Shown here piece by piece: positions 23,051-38,439 of a DNA stretch of 64,000 nucleotides (positions are counted from its first letter, which is position 1; the number at the start of each line of letters is the position of its first letter). Origin of the DNA: Rhinopithecus roxellana (Eukaryota > Chordata > Mammalia > Primates > Cercopithecidae); NCBI RefSeq assembly GCF_007565055.1, contig NC_044550.1, forward strand, positions 83,638,033 to 83,702,032. The letters run 5' to 3'. The position numbers were made by a program, and so were the translations under genes. The notes below the pieces were generated by a model. The model worked only from the letters and a program-made list of their open reading frames with translations. It made no database searches and was not told the origin of the DNA.

Positions 23051-23332
23051 AGCTAGGTGTGGGGGCTCACGTCTGTAATCCCAGCACTTTGGGAGGCCGA
23101 GGCAGGTGGACCACCAGGTCAGGAGATTGACACCATCCCGGCTAATACTGTGAAACCCCATCTCTACTAAAAATACAAAAAAAATTAGCCAGGCATCATG
23201 GTGGGCGCCTGTGGTCCCAGGTGCTCGGGAGGCTGAGGCAGGAGGATGGTGTGAACCCGGGAGGCAGAGCTTGCAGTGAGCTGAGATCGTGCCAATGCAC
23301 TCCAGCCTGGGTGACAGAGCAGGACTCCGTCT

Positions 23333-23364
<32 letters not shown>
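23051..23364 (+). mobile_element. AluY-like
   Basis: Complete sense dimer from AGCTAGGTGTGGGGGCTCACG to an A31 tail (23334-23364). No clear target duplication. Confidence 0.95.
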
Positions 23365-23366
<2 letters not shown>

Positions 23367-24803
23367 TTTTTTTAAAGTGAAAATCAGGATGGCCTCGAAT
23401 GGACATAGGTCTGATCAGAAGATACTTTTTTCAGGAGTTTTTTTTTTTTTTTTTTTCATAATTACCATTGTGTGATGGTCGGAGTTTATGCAAAATAAAT
23501 CTGAAAATGCGAGTAGTTTTACTTATCTTCTACTAAACCTTCATCAGAATAAGTAATCTAATACGGGTCATGTTTCCTCTGGGTTATTTTCTGCCATTCT
23601 GGGCAGAAAATATGAGAACCTGAAGGATACATAACTCAAAACTACAGAACTCTCAAATACATGATGACAAGACAGCATGCTGAAGTAAGCACAATATGAC
23701 CGGAAAGCAGTCAGTTAATAATGGACTGTACATATTTTGGAAGTGTTTGAACACACTGAAATTCAAGAAGATGCCAATTTTTTGAAGACTTCATCTTGTT
23801 TTCTCTTATTATGGATGTATTTGGAAGATCTTTCCTTATTTTATAAGTAGAGGACGGTGGGTTGTTAAGTAATATTCTACTGACCTAAAAAAGTCAACAA
23901 AATTCATGTGTGCTTAATTTGCTATTATTTACAATTTATTCTATGGAGGAAATAAATACCAAAAATAGATTGTTGTTTCATCTAAATGACCACAGGGGAA
24001 AACAAAGAATTCAAATCAAATAGAAGATACTTCTTCACATTAAAAAAGGTTTGCCTTATGATTCCATTTGAGTTATGCCAAAATATTTTACTTTAAAGTT
24101 TGATTTGCACACAAATAAAAGAAACTCTAAAGTCTGTCATAGGCAGTATTTTTTTTATTTTATTTTGTTTTGTTTTTTAAAATATCCTATTCTAAAGTTC
24201 TTAACTGGGGACTTGAGCCAAACCTAGTTGGTACATAATACTGACCCCTGCATCCCTTCTAGTTGTTGGTTTTTAATTATTTTGAATAGAATTCTTCATA
24301 AGAAAAAGTATGTAGGAAAAAAGTAAAATTGAGAAAGATTACTCTCAGGTATTTTCTAAATTAATATTCAAACTCAAACTGATAAAAGTACTCATCAGTA
24401 AAGTAAGCAGATAAAGCAAATTAGCATTCATCAACAGTCACTCTTTTCGGTAAGGTATAACACGGAGCATGCTAAAAAATCATAAGCTTATTTCACATTC
24501 CTTATGCCTCATCAGTAGTATTGTTGACTAAGATAACTGATGAAAAAAAACCACAGCATGAGAATGGTGATTTATCAGGTACACCACATTATTACCACTA
24601 TTTTATGCTTCTCTTAAACATCAAAGGTATAAGTTAGCACACAAGCATATCCAACCTTCATGTAGTAATAGATCCATAAAATAAAAATTAAAATTACCAA
24701 TCAAATTAAAATCACCAACATTTGAGTGAACCTTTCCAATGAAAGTGAATTAATCACTGAGAATGGTATGAAAACTAAAGTGTTCTAAAAACCAATGCCT
24801 TAC
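23365..24803. other. TTC29: Intron flank of the 24804 exon, no recognised feature
   Basis: AT-rich, with T-runs at 23438-23456 and 24149-24178. No terminal TTC29 exon was recognised here. Confidence 0.45.
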
Positions 24804-25032
24804 CAGTAACTGGATCAGGTTCAATGTCACCTCTGCTCTCCTTCCATGACAGCAGGTAGTTGAGGCTGGTGAGATCTGCAGACTCTATATAGTTGTTCAC
24901 TGTAAGCATCATCTGATGAGCTTTTGCTATTCCATAGTGAACTTTTGTCTCATCCATCAGAGGCATGCTCATTAGCTCTACTGTTGTGTCAAAAGCTTGC
25001 TGAAAGCATTCAGAAGCTTTGTTGTAGTATCC
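24804..25032 (-). CDS. TTC29: TTC29 internal coding exon (third of three, penultimate in the human gene as I recall it)
   Basis: This 229-base minus-strand exon lies between a CTTTTTAG acceptor (ending 25033) and a GTAAGG donor (24803-24798). It encodes 76 residues from GYYNKASECFQQAFDTTVEL to EPDPVT, plus one G that should start a split Glu codon. GYYNKASECFQQA completes the second TPR begun in the exon at 42007; the next segment, KVHYGIAKAHQMM, looks like a further helical hairpin. No stop codon is reached, so another coding exon must follow at lower coordinates; none was recognised in the remaining 24.8 kb. A full-length L1 begins 258 bases away on the 5' side of the exon, in the opposite orientation. 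Confidence 0.94.
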
Positions 25033-25301
25033 CTAAAAAGGTAAGAGAAAGAATTTTCTTTCTTACTTTCAATTTCACCATTTCACATATTTTCTGACCT
25101 TACCCTGGCATGTCCCACACTGACCTTTCGACAGTTACAGCAGTTCATCTTCAAGAAGAAACAGATGGCAAGCAGGCTATTAGGATAAGGTTCTCTTAAA
25201 GAGCTGTGATTACTCACCATTCAATATCTTGAAATTAACTTAGTAGGAAAGTTCTATCTATCAGACTAAGCTATATAAGACTTAAGTTCTGCAATGTCTG
25301 G

Positions 25302-25310
25302 CAAGATGGC
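25302..25310 (+). promoter_or_regulatory. YY1-type site at the L1 5' end
   Basis: CAAGATGGC followed by CGAATAGG, eleven bases into the element, is the YY1 motif that positions L1 transcription starts. Function in this dead copy is inference. Confidence 0.6.
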
Positions 25311-26624
25311 CGAATAGGAAGAGCTCTGGTCTGTAGCATCCAGTGAGCTCAACACAAAAGGTGGGTGATTTCTGCATTTTCAGCTGAGGTAACCAGCTCA
25401 TCTCTTTGGGAAGGGTTAGACAGTGGGTGAAGCCCACAGAGGGCAAGCCGAAGCAGGGTGGGGCACTGCTTCACCTGGGAAGTGCAAGGGGTTGGGGAAT
25501 TTCCTTGCCTAGCCAAGGGAAGCTGCAAGGGACTGTGTTGTGAGGAATGGTGCTCTCTTGCCCAGATATTATGCTTTTCCCATGGTCTTCACAACCCACA
25601 GACCAGGAGATTCCCTCCGATGCCTATGCCACCAGGGCCCTGGGTTTCAAGCACAAAACAGGGTGGCCATTTGGGTAGACACTGAGCAGGAGTTCTTTTT
25701 TCACACCCCAGTGCTGTCTGCAATGCAAGCAAGACAGAACCATTCACTATCCTGGAAAGGAGGCTGAAGCCAGGGAGCCAAGTGGTCTAGCTCAGCGAAT
25801 CCCACCTGTACGGAGCCAAGCAAGCTAAGATCCACTAGCGTGAAATTCTTGCTGCCAGCCCAGCAGTCTAAAGTCAACCTGGGATGCTCGAGCTTGGTGG
25901 GGGCGGGGGATCCACCATTACCGAGGCTTGAGTAGGCAGTTTTCCCCTCACAACGTAAACAAAGCCTCTGGGAAGTTCCAACTGGGTGGTGCACACCGCA
26001 GCTCCCCAAAGCCCCTGCAGCCAGACTGCCTCTCTAGATTCCTCCTCTCTGGGAAAGGCATCTCTGAAAGAAAGGCAGCAGCCCCAGTCACAGGCTTATA
26101 GATAAAACTCCCATGTCCCTGGGACACAGCACCTGGGGGAAGGGACGGCTGTGGGCACAGCTTCAGCAGACTTAAATTTTTCTGCCTGCTGGCCCTGAAG
26201 AGAGCAGCAGATCTGCCAGCAGAGTGCTCCAGCTCTGCTAAGAGACAGACTGCCTCCTCAAGTGGGTCCCTGACCCCCATGCCTCCTGACTGAGAGACAT
26301 CTCCCAGCAGGGGTTGACAGACACCTCATACAAGAGAGCTCCAGCTGGCATCTGGAGGATGACTCTCCGACGAAGCTTTCAAAGGAAGGAACAGGCAAAA
26401 ATCTTTGCTGTTCTGCAGCCTCCGCTGGTGATACCCAGGCAAACAGGGTCTGGAGTGCACCTCCAGCAAACTCCAGCAGACCTGCAGGAGAGGGGCTTGA
26501 CTGTTAGAATGAAAACTAACAAATGTAAAAGAATAGCATCAACATCAACAAAAAGGATGTCCACACAGAAATGCCATCCGAAGGTCACCAACATCAAAGA
26601 CCAAAGGTAGATAAACCCACAAAG

Positions 26625-27605
26625 ATAAGAAAAAACCAGCACAAAAAGGCTGAAAATTCCAAAAACCAGAATGCGTCTTCTTCTCCAAAGGATCATAACT
26701 CCTCACCAGCAAGGGAACAAAACTTGATGGAAAATGAGTTTGATGAATTGACAGAAGTAGATTTCAGAAAACGGGTAATAAAAAAACTCCTCTGAGCTAA
26801 AGGACCATGTTCTAATCCAATGCAAGGAAGCTAAGAACCTTGACAAAACGTTAGACGAATTGCTATCTAAAATAGCCAGTTTAGAGAAGAACATAAATGA
26901 CCTGATGGAACTGAAAAACACAGCACGAGAATTTCGTGAAGCATACAAAAGTATCAATAGGTGAATCAATCAAGCGGAAGAATAAAGTGTGAAGACAAGA
27001 TTAGAGAAAAAAGAAGAAAAGGAATGAAAGAAGCCTCCAAGAAATATGGGACTATGTGAAAAGACCAAATCTACATTTGATTGGTGTACCTGAAAGTGAC
27101 GGAGAGAATGGACCCAAGTTATAAAACACCCTTCAGGATACTATACAGGAGCACTTCCCAACCTAGCAAGACAGGCCAACATTCAAATTCAGGAAATACA
27201 GAGAACACCACAAAACTCCTTGAGAAGAGCAACTCTGAGACACATAATCGTCAGATTCACCAAGGATGAAATGAAGGAAACAGTATTAAGGGCAACCAGA
27301 GAGAAAGGTCGGGTTATCCACTAAGGGAAGCCCATCAGACTAACAGTGGATTTCTTTGCAGAAACCCTACAAGCCAGAAGAAAATTGGGGCAATATTCAA
27401 CACTCTTAAAAGAATTTTCAACTCAGAATTTCATATTCAGTCAAACTAAGCTTCATAACTGAAGGAGAAATAAAATCCTTTACAGACAAGCAAATGCTGA
27501 GAGATTTTGTCACCACCAGGCCTGCCTTACCAGAGCTCCTGAAGGAAGCACTAAATATGGAAAGGAAAAACTAGTACCAACTACTGCAAAAACACCAAAT
27601 TGTAA
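26625..27605 (+). pseudogene. L1 ORF1 pseudogene
   Basis: ORF1p is the L1 RNA-binding coiled-coil chaperone. Its start codon appears as ATA (26625-26627). Recognisable pieces include NSKNQNASSSPKD, coiled-coil residues around KNLDKTLDELL and the RNA-binding C-terminal TTRPALPELLKEALNMERK. Frameshifts near 26795 and 27000 and stops break it into pieces. The probable original stop is TAA at 27603. Confidence 0.88.
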
Positions 27606-27668
27606 AGACCATCAACACTATGAAGAAACTGCATCAACTAATGGGCAAAATAACCAGCTAGCATCGAA

Positions 27669-31581
<3,913 letters not shown>

Positions 31582-31962
31582 ACAATGAGAAGACATGGAC
31601 ATAGAGAAGGGAACATCACACACCAGGGCCTGTTGGGGAGTGGGGGACTAGGGGAGGGATAGCATTAGGAGAAATACCTAATGTAGATGACAGGTTGATG
31701 GGTGCAGCAAACCACCATGACATGTGTATACCTATGTAACAAACCTGTATGCTCTGCACATGTATCCCAGAACTTAAAGTATATATAAAAAAAGACTTAT
31801 GTTCTTATTGATAAAAAGTGATCAAATATTTGCAGTTTCATATGGTTCAACCTAATACATTGTAGTAAAAAGAAGTTTGGGAATTAGTGAACCAATTCAC
31901 ATTGATTTGGATAGAATTTTACTATTTATAGAGTGGATTTAGCTAATGAAATATTTTTTACA

Positions 31963-32231
31963 TTTTTTTTTTTTGAGGTGGAGTCTTGTTCTGTCACCCC
32001 AGGTTGGAGTGCAGGGCATAATTTCAGCTTACACAACCTCTGCCTCCCAGGTTCAAGTGATTCTCTTGCCTCAGCATCTCGAGTAGCTGGGATTATAGGC
32101 GTATGCCACCATGCTCGGTTAATTTTTTATATTTTTGGTAGAGACAGGGTTTTACCATGTTGGCCAGGCTGGTCTTGAACTCCTGACCTCAAGTGATCCG
32201 CCCGCCTTGGCTTCCCAAAGTCCTGAGATTA
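31963..32231 (-). mobile_element. Alu, 5'-truncated
   Basis: Antisense dimer from a T-run through CTTCCCAAAGTCCTGAGATTA. The first roughly 30 bases of the Alu are missing. Confidence 0.93.
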
Positions 32232-32562
32232 GTATGTTTTGTTTTCAGTCGCAGCAAAAGGTCATTTCGGCCAAGTAATTTGGTTAATGGCTGGTGAAAA
32301 TAAATGTACCTATCCTCTAATTCGTTTATTGCTCTTACTTTCCCATGTTCATATGCCATTCTTCTTAACTGAGAATGTTGAAGTAATCAGAATTTCTGAA
32401 AAATATGACCTTGATGTCACTAGCACCGATCAAATGATCATTTAAATATCTCTTCAAGAAGTCCTTCGCAACAGCTCGAGCTGCAAAAATTCAGGGTGTT
32501 GTTGTTGCTGTTGTTGTTTGCCAGTGTCACCTCCATTAAAAGCTATCCTCCACAAATAAATA
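32232..32562. other. Unique DNA with a small GTT repeat
   Basis: TTGTTGTTGCTGTTGTTGTTT near 32498-32518. No exon recognised. Confidence 0.5.
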
Positions 32563-32705
32563 CTGTTTACCTAGCTCTTATGAAGCATGGGGGCCAATGC
32601 TAAATACTTCGTATGTATTATGTCATTAACTTTCACACGTCACCCTATGAGGAAAATACTATTCTTATTTTACAAATAATCACATTGAGCCTCAGAGAAA
32701 AGAGC
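32563..32705 (-). mobile_element. MIR SINE
   Basis: GCTAAATACTTCGTATGTATTATGTCATTAA, CACCCTATGAGGAAAATAC and TTTACAAATAATCACATTGAGCCTCAGAGA are the reverse MIR core. Confidence 0.75.
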
Positions 32706-33744
32706 ATCTTCTGCCACCCCCAAATCTTCTAAAAATCCTCATGAAAATCTCTTTCTAAGAGGAGGATATTATCTAGGATTGATCTAGGGGCTCTAGGGGA
32801 CAAAATTTCCTTTCTTCACTGACTTGTAACCCTTTAGGCTCCACCATCTCCTCCCTTCCACTCATCTCTCTCCTCCTCACCCCACCAAACACACAAAAAC
32901 CAAAAACATGCATGTGTATTCTTTTGAACAGAAACCCTTTTATGGGAGAATGTTTTGCTGTATAAGTCAGTTTCTAGTATTTTATGAAGGAAATGAACAT
33001 AAAAACAACACAGGAACAGCTTTATACCATTACAGCAGTAGAGGTAAAACACATCTTCAACTCTGCATACTTCTGTATAATCATGAAGCTCCAAGATCGG
33101 TCAAACTGACTGAATAAAGAAATTTCTGGCAAGGTGAGGAGGGGGAGAAATAGGACTTATGTGATCATTTTGTTAGATACAGGAAGAGCACATATAACAC
33201 TATGTTATATGCCCACAAGGACAGTTTAGGAGAACTGTTTATTCAAATGATTCATTCCAACCAACTTTGTTAATTTAACCAGAGTCTCTCCATATTACAT
33301 CAAAAATAACTTTTGTTTGTTGAGGTGAACAATTATTTCTCTTTCTTCAAGGTATAAAACATAAAATTTATATGAGAAAAAAAATACCTAGGAAAAAATA
33401 AAATGGTATCAAAGATATTTGTAAGCCAATGAAGTAAACTATAATTGAGAAACAATACAAATATTGAAGATGATGTAAATAAAAGTCACTAAAATTATAG
33501 ATTTTCCCGGTAGATATCAAAGACATAGGACAAAATATATGAAAATATACAGTTAGGCCAAACATAACCTTTTTTTTAGAAACAAAAGTATAAATATCTA
33601 ATTGATATTCTAATTATATTTCTGAGATTTCAATTATTTATTGTTTTAGGTGAGAGTCTTAATTAGGAAAATTAGAGACCACAAATAAGTGGACATATAT
33701 ATGAATTTCCAAAGTTATTTTTATATATTATTAAGTAAAAATTA
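32706..33744. other. Unique DNA without recognised feature
   Basis: Overlapping frames at 32834-33117 have no recognisable domain. Confidence 0.4.
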
Positions 33745-33775
33745 GCTCATTCATTCATTCATTCATTCATTCATT
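33745..33775. repeat. (ATTC)n microsatellite
   Basis: Six to seven TTCA units. The flank TTTGCCAACCACTCTGAGCCAGGCC looks like a reversed L2 end. Confidence 0.93.
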
Positions 33776-35024
33776 TGCCAACCACTCTGAGCCAGGCCAA
33801 ATGCCAGGCCATGTAGAAGCAGCAGTAAATGGAGTTTCCACTCAAGTTTTTGAGGTGAGTGAAGTGAAAGTAGTGATATGCCTAAAATTTTGATTAGGTC
33901 TTATTTAAGTGCCTTTTTACTCTTAAAATAGGAGCTTTATAATTAGCTAATTATGATTCCCTCAAATTGTACTTAGTATTCCATCTTTAGAGACACACAA
34001 TTGACATAAATAGATATGAACCTACCAGTTTTTCTAGTTTCTCTAGTTTAAAACACTACTAAAGAAATACAAAATTAATTCTTTTAAGATGCAAGCATTT
34101 GTATACATACCATTTTAGAATGAGATTTCACTAATGTATATCGTATTTGTGGATGTTTAATTCTCAGAGTTTACTGTCTAAATCTCTTCTCCAAAGGTTA
34201 AATACAACTTTCTACAGTTATTTCTGTTATCAGATAATCCCTATTCTATTTTAAAATTCAGAAGATTCTAGTAATTAGAGTTGGCAATCTTAAATATGAG
34301 ATTGACAATATGTACTTCCTAAATGAATCTTACAGGAAAAGAACAAATTCATTTAATTTTATTAATATCCCTGATAAGCATTTAGTGAACAATTCCAGGA
34401 CAGGATCTTGATGACATCATAGACCTTGGAACAATGCTCGAATTATTACATTATAACATAGAATTTTCATGCATTATTTTGATTTTTAGTGTCTAAAATG
34501 TCACTCTGTTCAATGAGCAAGCTCAAAATGAATGAGCATTTTCTCAGTACTAAGGATAAATCATTTCCTACCCATTTTCCGTATAATTTTAGTGTTGGAA
34601 CCACCATTCTTTTAACTATGTAATTATTCTATGGTTTTATTAAGGAATGAGAACTCTTATAAACCTAGTTATTTCCTCTAAAACATTCTCATTTCACCAC
34701 TTTACACTAATTATATATTTTCAATTAACAGTCCATCAAAAGACCCAGAGGGGAGGATGAGTGGTCCATTTTCTATGATTATGTAGTAAAAGGTAACTAA
34801 CTAGGATGCAGGATATTTTTAAGATGCACTAATTCTAATTATAATTACTATAATAATTACAGAAAAGGTAACTCCAGTATTTTTCCAACCATTATAATTT
34901 TGGTCTTATAATATTTTTACTTCTTGAAAATTGTTAAGAATACAATTACAATACCTTGCATGAGTAATATGAAGCCCGAAAATATTGGGCTTGCTTTTAA
35001 AGATTCAGGAAAAGTTTTCAAAAT
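33776..35024. other. Unique AT-rich DNA
   Basis: No exon or clear repeat recognised apart from the possible L2 end at 33776-33860. Confidence 0.45.
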
Positions 35025-35035
35025 GTTAAAATATT

Positions 35036-37380
35036 GGCTGGTTCAATATACGCAAATCAATAAATGTAATCCAGCATATAAACAGAACCAAAGACAAAAA
35101 CCACATGATTATCTCAATAGATGCAGAAAAGGCCTTTGACAAAATTCAACGGCCCTTCATGCTAAAAACGCTCAATAAATTCGGTATTGATGGAACATAT
35201 CTCAAAATAATAAGAGCTATTTATGACAAACCCACAGCCAATATCATACTGAATGGGCAAAAACTGGAAAAATTCCCTTTGAAAACTGGCACAAGACAGG
35301 GATGCCCTCTCTCACCACTCCTATTCAACATAGTGTTGGAAGTTCTGGCTACGGCAATCAGGCAAGAGAAAGAAAACAAGGTATTCAGTTAGGAAAAGAA
35401 GAAGTCAAATTGTTCCTGTTTGCAGATGACATGATTGTATATTTAGAAAACCCCATCGTTTCAGCCCAAAATCTCCTTAAGCTGATAAGAAACTTCAGCA
35501 AACTCTCAGGATACAAAATCAATGTGCAAAAATCACAAGCATTCTTATACACCAGTAACAGACAAACAGAAAGCCAAATCATGTGAACTTCCATTCACAA
35601 TTGCTTCAAAGAGAATAAAATACCTAGGAATCCAACTTACAAGGGATGTCAAGGACCTCTTCAAGGAGAACTACAAACCACTGCTCAGTGAAATAAAAGA
35701 GGACACAAACATATGGAAGAACATACCATGCTCATGGATAGGAAGAATCAATATTGTGAAAATGGCCATACTGTCCGAGGTCATTTATAGATTCAATGCC
35801 ATCCCCATCAAGCTACCAATGAGTTTCTTCACAGAATTGGAAAAAACTGCTTTAAAGTTCATATGGAACCAAAAAAGAGCCTGCATTGCCAAGACAATCC
35901 TAAGTCAAAAGAACAAAGCTGGAGGCATCACGCTACCTGACTTCAAACTATACTACAAGGCTACAGTAACCAAAACAGCATGGTACTGGTACCAAAACAG
36001 AGATATAGACCAATGGAACAGAACAGAGTCCTCAGAAATAATACCACACATCTACAGTCATCTGATCTTTGACAAACCTGAGAAAAACAAGCAATGGGGA
36101 AAGGATTCCCTATTTAATAAATGGTGCTGGGAAAATTGGCTAGCCATAAGTAGAAAGCTGAAACTGGATCCTTTCCTTACTCCTTATACGAAAGTTAATT
36201 CAAGATGGATTAGAGACTTAAATGTTAGACCTAATACCATAAAAACCCTAGAAGAAAACCTAGGCAATACCATTCAGGACATAGGCATGGGCAAGGACTT
36301 CATGTCTAAAACACCAAAAGCAACGGCAACAAAAGCCAAAATTCACAAATGGGATCTAATTAAACTAAAGAGCTTCTGCACAGCAAAAGAAACTACCATC
36401 AGAGTGAACAGGCAACCTACAGAATGGGAGAAAATTTTTGCAATCTACTCATCTGACAAAGGGCTAATATCCAGAACCTACAAAGAACTTAAACAAATTT
36501 ACAAGAAAAAAGCAAACAACCCCATCAAAAAGTGGGCAAAGGATATGAACAGACATTTCTCAAAAGAAGACATTCATACAGTCAACAGACACATGAAAAA
36601 ATGCTCATCATGACTGGCCATCAGAGAAATGCAAATCAAAACCACAATGAGATACCATCTCACATCAGTTAGAATAGCAATCATTAAAAAGTCAGGAAAC
36701 AACAGGTGCTAGAGAGGATGTGGAGAAATAGGGACACTTTTATACTGTTGGTGGGATTGTAAACTAGTTCAACCATTATGGAAAACAGTATGGCGACTCC
36801 TCAAGGATCTAGAACTAAAAGTACCATATGACCCAGCCATCCCATTACTGGGTATATACCCAAAGGATTATAAATTATTCTACTACAAAGACACATGCAC
36901 ACGTGTGTTTATTGCGGCACTATTCACAATAGCAAAGACTTGGAATCAACCCAAATGTCCATCTGTGACAGACTGGATTAAGAAAATGTGGCACATATAC
37001 ACCATGGAATACTATGCAGCCATAAAAAAGGATGAGTTTGTGTTGTTTGTAGGGACATGGATGCAGCTGGAAACCATCATTCTCAGCAAACTATCGCAAG
37101 AACAGAAAACCAAACACCGCATGTTCTCACTCATAGGTGGGAACTGAACAATGAGATCACTTGGACTTGGGAAGGGGAACATCACACACCGGGGCCTATC
37201 ATGGGGAGGGGTGAGGGGGGAGAGATTGCATTGGGAGTTATACCTGATGTAAATGACGAGTTGATGGGTGCTGACGATTTGATGGGTGCAGCACACCAAC
37301 ATGGCACAAGTATACATATGTAACAAACCTGTACGTTATGCACATGTACCCTAGAACTTAAAGTATAATAATAAAAAAAA
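35036..37380 (+). mobile_element. 5'-truncated L1PA (2.3 kb)
   Basis: Begins GGCTGGTTCAATATACGCAAATC within the ORF2 reverse transcriptase region and ends ...AGAACTTAAAGTATAATAATAAAAAAAA. Perfect duplications GTTAAAATATT lie at 35025-35035 and 37381-37391. Its long surviving frames show that it is younger than the L1 at 25291. Confidence 0.96.
35105..37147 (+). pseudogene. L1 ORF2 C-terminal half, frameshifted
   Basis: Encodes reverse transcriptase from MIISIDAEKAFDKIQ onward. FADD is intact at 35419-35430. One frameshift near 35370-35390 moves to the next frame, and a lost base near 35584 (ATCATGTGAACTT) restores the first frame. A 363-codon frame then runs from 35522 to a TGA at 36611-36613 (CGA-type change). 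The C-terminal Cys-rich end finishes at 37145-37147. It cannot be expressed as a whole protein, as it has no start or 5' half. Confidence 0.93.
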
Positions 37381-37409
37381 GTTAAAATATTATACAAAAA
37401 TGAAATAGA

Positions 37410-37700
37410 GGCGGGGCATGGTGGTTCATGCCTCTAATCCAGCACTTTGGGAGGCCGAGGAGGGAGGATCACTCGAGCGCAAGAGTTCGAGACGAACCTG
37501 GCCAACATGGTGACACCTCGTCTCTACGAAAAATACAAAAATTAGCTGGGTAGGGTGGCATGTGCCTGTAATTCCAATTACTCCGGACGCTGAGGCAGGA
37601 GAATTGCTTGAACCCAGGAGTCGGAGGTTGCAGTGAGACTACACCACTGCAGTCCAGTTTGGGCAACAAGAGTGAAACTCTGTCTCAAAACGACGACGAC
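37410..37700 (+). mobile_element. Alu (S/J-type)
   Basis: Sense dimer from GCGGGGCATGGTGGTTCATGCC to CTCAAAACGACGACGAC. Duplications AAAATGAAATAGA lie at 37397-37409 and 37701-37713. It begins only 18 bases after the 3' target duplication of the preceding L1. Confidence 0.95.
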
Positions 37701-37993
37701 AAAATGAAATAGAAGTCTGAACTTTCACAAGTGAGAGAATACCAGTCTTAAGTGGTGTGAAACTGGTTACAAATTTATTTATTGGTTCAAGGAACTGACA
37801 TGTTTTTGATCACCGATTCTGTGCCAGGTTTTTTTCTAGACACTAGAATAATAAACAAAGCAGATATAATTCCTGCTCTCATTAAACTTATATTTTGGCC
37901 AAATTAAACAACAACAATAAGAACATAACATGAACAAGAAAACTATGAGATAAATGCTACATGGATAATTCAAACACAGTAATTTTAAAGAGT

Positions 37994-38126
37994 GACCCAG
38001 GTGGGGCAGCTCATGCCTGTAATCCATAGCACTTTGGGAGGCCGAAGCAGGAGAATCCTTTGAGTCCAGGAGTTCAAGACCACCCTGGGCCACATGACAA
38101 ATCCCTGCCTTTATTAAAAAAAAAAG
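37994..38126 (+). mobile_element. Alu left monomer (FLAM-like)
   Basis: GACCCAGGTGGGGCAGCTCATGCC through CTTTATTAAAAAAAAAAG, one monomer with its own A-run. Confidence 0.85.
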
Positions 38127-38147
38127 AATTGCGGGGGGTGGGGTTGG

Positions 38148-38439
38148 GGAGAGGGCACGGTGGCTCATGCCTGTAATCCCAGCACTTTGGGAGGCTGAGG
38201 TGGGCGGATCATGAGGTCAAGAGATCGAGACCATCATGGCCAACATGGTGAAACCCTGTCTCTACCAAAAATACAAAAATTAGCTGGGCGTGGTGGCGCA
38301 GGCCTGTAGTCCCAGCTATTCAGGAGGCTGAGGCAGGAGAATTGCTTGAACCCGGGAGGCGGAGTTTGCAGTGAGTCGAAATCGTGCCACTGCACTCCAG
38401 TCTGGCAACAGAGCCAGACTCCATCTCAAAAAAAAAAAA
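38148..38439 (+). mobile_element. AluS-like
   Basis: Complete sense dimer with an A12 tail, lying directly after the monomer at 37994 and separated from it by a G-rich stretch (38131-38151). Confidence 0.95.

Noticed and set aside
25458..26280. Several GC-richer overlapping frames suggesting a gene
   Set aside because: They lie in the L1 5' UTR, which is naturally GC-richer and lacks stops over short stretches.
35522..36613. 363-codon frame, the longest in the window
   Set aside because: It is L1 ORF2 C-terminal sequence in a 5'-truncated element with target duplications, not a host gene.
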